18,761 nt of DNA, taken from assembly GCA_025996815.1 (NCBI GenBank), contig BNTT01000048.1, forward strand, positions 1-18,761, in the 5' to 3' direction. Under the pieces are notes generated by a model that made no database searches, was not told the DNA's origin, and saw only the letters and a list, made by a program, of their open reading frames with translations. Origin of the DNA: Bacteroidia bacterium. GTDB taxonomy: Bacteria > Bacteroidota > Bacteroidia > Bacteroidales > Azobacteroidaceae. Both the position numbers and the translations under genes were made by a program. This document shows, piece by piece, positions 13,989 through 18,761 of this stretch. Within the stretch, counting starts at the first letter, position 1. Each line of letters starts with the position of its first letter.

Positions 13989-15119
13989 ATGATTAAAAAT
14001 ATCAAAAATTCGCAGTTTTTCGCTTTTGTAAAAAAGGAATTTCTTTACATTTTTCGCGACACTTGGACAATGATAATCCTCCTGCTGTTGCCTGTGCTGA
14101 TGATAATTCTGTTTGGCTTCGGCATTAGCACCGAAATCAAAAACACCCGCGTGGCAGTGTTCGACCCTTCGCGCGATGCGGCAACGCAGCAAATCGTCAA
14201 TAATCTTTCCGAAAGCGAATATTTTATTATTGACCGCTACATTTCCGATATTTCGGAGGTGGACAAAGTGCTGAAAAAAGGCGATATTGGACTTGTGGTG
14301 GTGTTTGCGGGCAATTTCAACGAAAATATGCAACGCGGCAATGCAAGCCTGCAACTTATTGCCGACGGCTCCGACCCCAACACCGCCGCTTCGCTCACCA
14401 ATTACGCAACGGCGATAATCAACTCACAACTCCACCAAAGTCCCCCTGAGGGGGATTTAGGGGGCTTGCCGCGCATAAATTGCGAATTGAAACTGCTCTA
14501 CAACCCCACGATGAAAGGCGCCTACAACACCGTTCCGGGCGTGTTGGGAATGGTGCTGATGCTGATTTGCACGATGATGACCTCCATTGCCATTGCCCGC
14601 GAAAAAGAGAGCGGCTCGATGGAAGTGTTGCTCGTTTCACCGATAAAACCCGCGACAATCATTTTGTCGAAAACTGCGCCCTATTTTGTATTGGCTCTGT
14701 TCAATTTAGCCACCGTGCTGCTGCTTTCGGTTTTTGTGCTCAAAGTGCCGATTGTGGGCAGTTTGGGCTTGCTCACGGGCTTGTCGCTGATTTTTATTTT
14801 CGTTTGCCTGTCGCTTGGCGTGCTGATTTCCATTGTTGCGCCCTCGCAAATTGTGGCAATGCTCGTGTCGGCGGTCATCGGGATGTTGCTCACGGTGATG
14901 CTGTCGGGGATGATGTTTCCCATCGAAAATCTGCCGCTCGTTTTACGGTGGATTGCGCAGATAATTCCTGCCAAATGGTTTATCGAAGCCGCCCGCAATG
15001 TGATGATAAAAGGCGCAGGCATTGCCGCTATTGCAAAGGAATTGAGCGTTTTGAGTGCAATGGCGGTTTTCTTTTTGGCAGTGAGCGTGAAGAGGTTTCA
15101 ATTGAGAATTACGAATTAA
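13989..15119 (+). CDS. ABC-2 type permease (YbhS-like), first of pair
   Basis: A 376-residue inner-membrane permease in the ABC-2/DrrB-like fold. One N-terminal transmembrane helix (about 26-46, MIILLLLPVLMIILFGFG) is followed by a large periplasmic domain (about 50-190) and a C-terminal bundle of about five helices containing ReKEsGSMEVLLVSPIKP, the conserved cytoplasmic coupling segment, and SGMMFPIENLP. It should pair with the next gene and with the ATPases at 3353-5005 to export a hydrophobic substrate. I prefer ATG 13989 over an in-frame ATG at 13956, because the latter overlaps the AlbA-type gene and adds a charged, non-family extension. A short repeat (14438-14466) has been captured in frame in the periplasmic domain, encoding SPPEGDLGGLP (151-161). 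Confidence 0.92.
   Translation: MIKNIKNSQFFAFVKKEFLYIFRDTWTMIILLLLPVLMIILFGFGISTEIKNTRVAVFDPSRDAATQQIVNNLSESEYFIIDRYISDISEVDKVLKKGDIGLVVVFAGNFNENMQRGNASLQLIADGSDPNTAASLTNYATAIINSQLHQSPPEGDLGGLPRINCELKLLYNPTMKGAYNTVPGVLGMVLMLICTMMTSIAIAREKESGSMEVLLVSPIKPATIILSKTAPYFVLALFNLATVLLLSVFVLKVPIVGSLGLLTGLSLIFIFVCLSLGVLISIVAPSQIVAMLVSAVIGMLLTVMLSGMMFPIENLPLVLRWIAQIIPAKWFIEAARNVMIKGAGIAAIAKELSVLSAMAVFFLAVSVKRFQLRITN
14438..14466. repeat. GC-rich dispersed-type repeat inside the permease gene
   Basis: The segment AGTCCCCCTGAGGGGGATTT (14439-14458) followed by AGGGGGC contains the hairpin CCCCC-TGA-GGGGG (14442-14454). I recognise this form as a widespread intergenic repeat of Bacteroidota. Here it is in frame, encoding residues 151-161 of the permease. 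Confidence 0.65.
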
Positions 15120-15133
15120 AAATTACGAATTAA
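15106..15133. repeat. AATTACGAATT-type spacer repeat, copy 3
   Basis: AGAATTACGAATTAAAAATTACGAATTA covers the end of the first permease gene, encoding its last residues (RITN), and the gap to the second. It matches the copies at 2377-2409 and 3320-3351, which supports a common origin of the split operon. Confidence 0.85.
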
Positions 15134-15143
15134 TAAAATATTT

Positions 15144-16247
15144 ATGTTACGATATTTGTTGGAAAAGGAGTTTAAGCAGTTTTTTAGGAACAGTTTTTTG
15201 CCGAAAATGGTGGTTGCTTTGCCGTTTATGGCGTTGGCGGTATTTCCGCTTATTGCGAATATGGATGTTAAAAATCTCTCGCTTGTGGTGGTTGATAACG
15301 ACCACAGCACCACCTCGCGGCGGTTGGAAGATAAAATCGCCGCCTCAACCTATTTCAATATTGTCGGTTATTTTGCCGACAGCCAATCTGCCCTGCACAG
15401 CATTGAAAAGGGCGATGCCGACTTGTTGCTCGAAATTCCGCCGCAGTTTGAGCAGTCGCTCGCCCGCGAAAATTCGGCAAGCGTAATGATTTCCGCCAAT
15501 GCCGTCAATGGGATGAAAGGCGGGCTTGGCTCGGCGTATCTCACACAAATTGTCGGCGATTATAACCGCGAAATTATCGTCAAACAGATGCCTGAAATTT
15601 CGACCGCTGCCGTGGATGTGCGCCCGCTGTTTCGTTTCAACCCTGAGTTGAATTATCGCACCTTTATGATACCCGCATTGATGGCGATGATGCTGGCAAT
15701 GATTTGCGGTTTTTTGCCCGCACTCAACATTGTGAGCGAAAAAGAAAACGGCACTATCGAACAGATGAACGTTACGCCTGTGGGTAAATTCACGCTGATA
15801 ATTTCAAAACTCATCCCCTATTGGGCGGCAGGTTTTGTGGTGATAACGCTTTGTATGTTCACGGCATTTCTTTTCTATGGAATGATTCCAAAAGGTTCAA
15901 TTTTACTGATTTACCTCTTTGCGATAGTGTTTATATTGAGTTTTTCGGGCTTCGGGCTGATTGTCTCCAATTATTCCAACAACATTCAGCAGGCAATTTT
16001 CATTATGTTCTTTTTTGTGATAACGATGATTTTTTTGAGCGGGCTTTACACGCCATTCCAAAATATGCCTGAATGGGCGCAGATTATGGGCAACGCAAGT
16101 CCTCTCAAATATTTTATTCAAACCCTGCGAATGGTGTATCTCAAAGGCGCAACATTTGCAGAGATGCAACATTTATTTTATCCGCTTTGTGGGTTGACGG
16201 TATTTTTCAACGGGTGGGCAGTGTTGAGTTATCGAAAAAAATGCTAA
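15144..16247 (+). CDS. ABC-2 type permease (YbhR-like), second of pair
   Basis: A 367-residue inner-membrane protein with the same layout as its neighbour. A first helix (about 22-42, MVVALPFMALAVFPLIANM) is followed by a periplasmic domain starting VVVDNDHSTTSRRL, then five C-terminal helices with SEKENGTIEQMNVTPVGKF as the cytoplasmic coupling segment and SGLYTPFQNMPEWAQ near the end. Together with the first permease it should form the heterodimeric channel of the exporter powered by the two ATPases upstream. The start at 15144 follows a spacer repeat. Its stop overlaps the convergent copA stop by 3 bp, and no terminator is visible between the two. Confidence 0.93.
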   Translation: MLRYLLEKEFKQFFRNSFLPKMVVALPFMALAVFPLIANMDVKNLSLVVVDNDHSTTSRRLEDKIAASTYFNIVGYFADSQSALHSIEKGDADLLLEIPPQFEQSLARENSASVMISANAVNGMKGGLGSAYLTQIVGDYNREIIVKQMPEISTAAVDVRPLFRFNPELNYRTFMIPALMAMMLAMICGFLPALNIVSEKENGTIEQMNVTPVGKFTLIISKLIPYWAAGFVVITLCMFTAFLFYGMIPKGSILLIYLFAIVFILSFSGFGLIVSNYSNNIQQAIFIMFFFVITMIFLSGLYTPFQNMPEWAQIMGNASPLKYFIQTLRMVYLKGATFAEMQHLFYPLCGLTVFFNGWAVLSYRKKC

Positions 16248-18448
16248 CCTTTTTTATAGAGCCTCAAACTGTTTGTAACAACGCTCACGCTGCTCATCGC
16301 CATTGCTGCTCCGGCAATCATTGGGTTGAGCAAAAATCCGGTGAACGGATAGAGTATGCCGGCGGCGATGGGGATGCCGATTAGATTATAGATAAATGCC
16401 CAAAACAGATTTTGCCGAATGGTTTTTACCGTTTGGCGCGAGAGGTGGATGGCTTCCGCTATTTTGGTCAAATCGGACGAGATGATGGTCATTTGGGCAA
16501 CATCCATCGCAATATCACTGCCCCGCCCCATGGCGATGCTCAAATCGGCTTGGGCAAGGGCGGCACTGTCGTTGATGCCGTCGCCTGCCACGGCAACCGT
16601 TTTGCCGCCGGACTGCAATGTTTTGACAAATTCGGCTTTTTGCTGCGGCAGCACCTCCGCCTGATAATGGCTGATTCCGGCTTGCAGGGCTATCTCGCGG
16701 GCAGTCGCCTCGTTGTCGCCGGTGAGCATATACACTTCTATGCCTGCCGATTGCAACTGATTGACAGCCGTCCGCGATGTTTCTTTCATCCGGTCGGCAA
16801 TAGCAAGCACAGCCAGCGATTTGTGGGCGTTTGCCAGCCAGACAACCGTTTTGGATTGCCGGCTGAATTGTCGGGCTTCGGCAAGCAGTTGGTCGTCCAT
16901 TGTTATACTGTTTTCGGTGAGCAATTTTTCGTTCCCCGCAAAATACAATTGTCCGTCAATCGTGCCTTTCACCCCTTTGCCGGTGATGCTTTCAACGGTA
17001 ATTGTTGTTCGACTTTCGACTGCCGATGCTTCCAAATACCGCACAATAGCCTCCGCCAACGGGTGTTCCGATTGCTTTTCGAGACTCAGAAGGGCTTGTT
17101 TTTCAATGTCATTATCCAATCCGAAAACATCGGTAACAATGGGTTTCCCTTCCGTGATGGTACCCGTTTTGTCGAGCACGATAGCATTTATTTTCTTAGC
17201 CGTTTCAAGGCTTTCCGCATCGCGTATCAAAATACCGTTTTCGGCACCTTTGCCTATTCCCACCATCACGGCAGTAGGCGTTGCCAATCCCAAAGCGCAG
17301 GGGCAGGCGATAATCAGCACCGTAACCAAAGCCAGCAAACCGTGTGTAAATCCGTCGCTCCCGCCAAGCACCATCCACGCCACGAACGACAAAACAGCAA
17401 TGCCCATCACCACGGGGACAAAGACACCGGCGATTTTATCGACCAACTTCTGCACCGGAGCCTTGCTCCCTTCCGCCTCCTGCACCATCCTGATGATTTG
17501 CGCAAGCAGGGTGGTCGCGCCCACTTTCTCTGCCCGAAACAGAAAACTGCTTTTTTGATTGATAGTTCCGGCAAAAACCTTATCGTTGGCTTGTTTCAAC
17601 ACAGGGACAGGCTCGCCGCTCAACATACTTTCGTCCACATACGAACTGCCTTCGGTGATGCAACCATCGACAGCGATTTTCTCTCCCGGCTTCACCAAAA
17701 TCACATCATTGATTTTAACTTTTTTGAGCGAAACGTCCTCGTATTGCGCGTTGCGAACAACCGTAACGGTGTTGGGTTGCAATCCCATCAACTTTTTCAG
17801 TGCCAACGATGTCTTCCCTTTGGCTTTTTCTTCCAACAGCCGTCCCAAAAGGATGAAAGAGATAATCACGCTCGACGCTTCAAAATAGACATGCGGCGCA
17901 ATGCCTCTCTCCAACCAAAATTCGGGAAAAAGCGTATTAAACAGACTGAACGAATAGGCAATTCCCGTACTCAAAGCCACCAGAGTATCCATATTGGTTG
18001 CCCAATGGCGAGCCTGCTTCCACGCATTGACAAAAAAACCTTTCCCAAAATAAAAAACCACCGGCGTAGAAAGCACCCACATTATATAATTGGCAAAAGG
18101 AATGTGCATAAAAAACATCCCGATAATCACCACCGGCACCGACAGAAAAATCGCCCCAATGGTCTTTATTTGCAGCCTCTTGAACGCTTTTTGATGAATG
18201 TCGCCTGTCCCCCCGAAGGGATGCTCATCATCGTCGTCAACAATAAGCAGGTCATAGCCCGCGTTTTGCACCGCTTCGCGCATTTTTTCCGGATTAGTCG
18301 CAGCCAAATCGTATTCAACCACCAAATTGGCAGTTGCAAAATTGACCGAAGCAGCCACGACACCCTCCTGTTTCCGAACGGTAGCCTCCACCCTCGCGGC
18401 ACAAGCGGCACAGCCCATTTGAAGTACCGGAAATGTCTTTTTTGTCAT
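16244..18448 (-). CDS. copA: Copper-translocating P1B-type ATPase
   Basis: A 734-residue heavy-metal ATPase of usual CopA length. One N-terminal metal-binding domain has M-G-C-A-A-C (C13 and C16), replacing the more usual GMTC. Then follow the transmembrane region, the SGEP actuator loop, the CPC metal site (C382-P383-C384, in IIACPCALGLATPTAVM), the phosphorylation site DKTGT (D426), SEHP in the nucleotide domain, TGDNEATA, and the hinge GDGINDSAALAQAD. The end has YNLIGIPIAAG and MAMSSVSVVTNSLRL, the Y-N and M-S-S residues seen in copper(I) exporters. It should pump Cu(I) out of the cytoplasm. A promoter precedes it at 18506-18476. No CopZ or CueR-type gene is in the window. It is convergent with the second efflux permease. 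Confidence 0.95.
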   Translation of the reverse strand: MTKKTFPVLQMGCAACAARVEATVRKQEGVVAASVNFATANLVVEYDLAATNPEKMREAVQNAGYDLLIVDDDDEHPFGGTGDIHQKAFKRLQIKTIGAIFLSVPVVIIGMFFMHIPFANYIMWVLSTPVVFYFGKGFFVNAWKQARHWATNMDTLVALSTGIAYSFSLFNTLFPEFWLERGIAPHVYFEASSVIISFILLGRLLEEKAKGKTSLALKKLMGLQPNTVTVVRNAQYEDVSLKKVKINDVILVKPGEKIAVDGCITEGSSYVDESMLSGEPVPVLKQANDKVFAGTINQKSSFLFRAEKVGATTLLAQIIRMVQEAEGSKAPVQKLVDKIAGVFVPVVMGIAVLSFVAWMVLGGSDGFTHGLLALVTVLIIACPCALGLATPTAVMVGIGKGAENGILIRDAESLETAKKINAIVLDKTGTITEGKPIVTDVFGLDNDIEKQALLSLEKQSEHPLAEAIVRYLEASAVESRTTITVESITGKGVKGTIDGQLYFAGNEKLLTENSITMDDQLLAEARQFSRQSKTVVWLANAHKSLAVLAIADRMKETSRTAVNQLQSAGIEVYMLTGDNEATAREIALQAGISHYQAEVLPQQKAEFVKTLQSGGKTVAVAGDGINDSAALAQADLSIAMGRGSDIAMDVAQMTIISSDLTKIAEAIHLSRQTVKTIRQNLFWAFIYNLIGIPIAAGILYPFTGFLLNPMIAGAAMAMSSVSVVTNSLRLYKKG

Positions 18449-18475
18449 TGTGTCTAATCAGTTTTATTTGTTACG

Positions 18476-18506
18476 CAAAATTAGATAAAAATCCCGAGAT
18501 ATGCAA
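18476..18506 (-). promoter_or_regulatory. Promoter of copA
   Basis: On the minus strand TTG (18506-18504), a 20-bp spacer and TAATTTTG (18483-18476) form a Bacteroidota promoter about 28 bp before the copA start. The flanking sequence ACGCTTGCATATCTC (18510-18496) matches 14 of 15 bases of the promoter in the left palindrome arm (37-51). Confidence 0.7.
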
Positions 18507-18514
18507 GCGTATGA

Positions 18515-18624
18515 ATAAAAAGTCAAGACCAGGCATCCTTTTCGGGCATACAGCCTACCGTACTCGAAGTACAAATTGCTACCTTTGTAGCGTAATAAAT
18601 TAATTGTTAAACAACTAATTAAGT
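18515..18624 (+). ncRNA. Probable IS110 left end with candidate bridge RNA
   Basis: The stretch ahead of an IS110-type transposase contains three small stem-loops: GTAC-TCGAA-GTAC (18560-18572), GCTAC-CTTT-GTAGC (18578-18591) and a TTAATTGTT/AACTAATTAA arm pair (about 18599-18622). In IS110-group elements the non-coding left end upstream of the recombinase encodes a structured bridge RNA. Exact ends cannot be placed because this family lacks terminal inverted repeats. TACCTTTG at 18580-18587 could be a -7 element, but it coincides with a hairpin and lacks a good -33. Confidence 0.4.
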
Positions 18625-18761
18625 ATGCTTATGGACAGATGTTGTGGTCTTGACGTGCACAAAGATAGTGTATTTTTGTGTATGTTGGACGAAAATGGTA
18701 AAATTTTTTTAGAAAAGCGTTACGGCACGCTCACCCCCGACCTCACGGAGATGCGTGATAC
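18625..18761 (+). CDS. IS110-family transposase, N-terminal fragment (runs off the window)
   Basis: The open frame starts at ATG 18625 (a second in-frame ATG is at 18631) and continues past the window end. The visible 45 residues include DRCCGLDVHKDSVFLCMLDE followed by ENGKIFLEKRYGTL and TPDLTEMRD. The C-G-L-D-V-H-K segment holds the first catalytic aspartate of the DEDD (RuvC-like) domain of IS110 recombinases. The rest, including the C-terminal serine domain, lies outside the window, so intactness cannot be judged. The element sits upstream of and divergent from copA. Confidence 0.88.
   Translation, partial: MLMDRCCGLDVHKDSVFLCMLDENGKIFLEKRYGTLTPDLTEMRD

Noticed and set aside
16248..16270. 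Terminator between the second permease and copA
   Set aside because: The two stop codons overlap. The CTTTTTTATAG stretch just beyond is inside copA, and no GC-rich stem precedes it.
16412..18457. 681-residue open frame on the plus strand
   Set aside because: It is the complement of copA, whose minus-strand protein has all P-type ATPase motifs. The plus-strand translation is low-complexity and matches no family I know.

Overview
The window reads as a chromosomal segment of a Bacteroidota (probably Bacteroidales) bacterium. Several gene starts are preceded by the Bacteroidota promoter pattern (TTG, a spacer of about 20 bp, then TAnnTTTG), for example TAACTTTG before the TetR gene and before the HTH gene. 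Intergenic gaps carry AT-rich AATTACGAATTAAAAATTACGAA spacers, and most genes have no Shine-Dalgarno sequence.

Layout. (1) Bases 1-249 are a near-perfect 249-bp palindrome (114-bp arms, 21-bp centre) in which each arm carries a complete promoter pointing to the centre. (2) Bases 422-5005 hold a TetR regulator, a TolC-like outer-membrane protein, an HlyD-type lipoprotein adaptor and two ABC-2 type ATPases, i.e. the first part of a YbhGFSR-like tripartite efflux operon. (3) Its two permeases lie about 9 kb downstream (13989-16247). (4) The gap between ATPases and permeases is filled by visibly more AT-rich DNA. This holds a four-gene, tightly coupled cassette: an XRE-type HTH, a DUF1848 protein with a C-terminal CX3CX2C cluster, a 1669-residue protein joining a methyltransferase-like domain, a DUF559/Vsr-like nuclease domain and a RecQ-like helicase, and a coiled-coil protein with a C-terminal membrane anchor. 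After it come a truncated remnant of an AlbA/Schlafen-type gene and a complete AlbA_2/HATPase/winged-helix gene. (5) A copper P-type ATPase (copA) lies convergently and overlaps the last permease by 3 nt. (6) The window ends inside the start of an IS110-family transposase.

How the parts work together. The TetR-TolC-HlyD-ATPase-ATPase-permease-permease set should form one envelope-spanning exporter under TetR control, but the order has been split by the acquired block. The cassette at about 5044-12326 is the best candidate here for an undescribed, defence-like system. Helicase plus nuclease-like plus SAM-fold domains in one polypeptide, a regulator at the front, a radical-SAM-like partner and a membrane-anchored coiled coil form a self-contained translationally coupled unit. 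Its function is inferred from architecture and context only.

Additional signals are an 11-bp x 5 tandem repeat in the AlbA-type gene that could switch its C-terminal domain in and out of frame, and several short dispersed repeats that have become part of coding sequence in the efflux genes.
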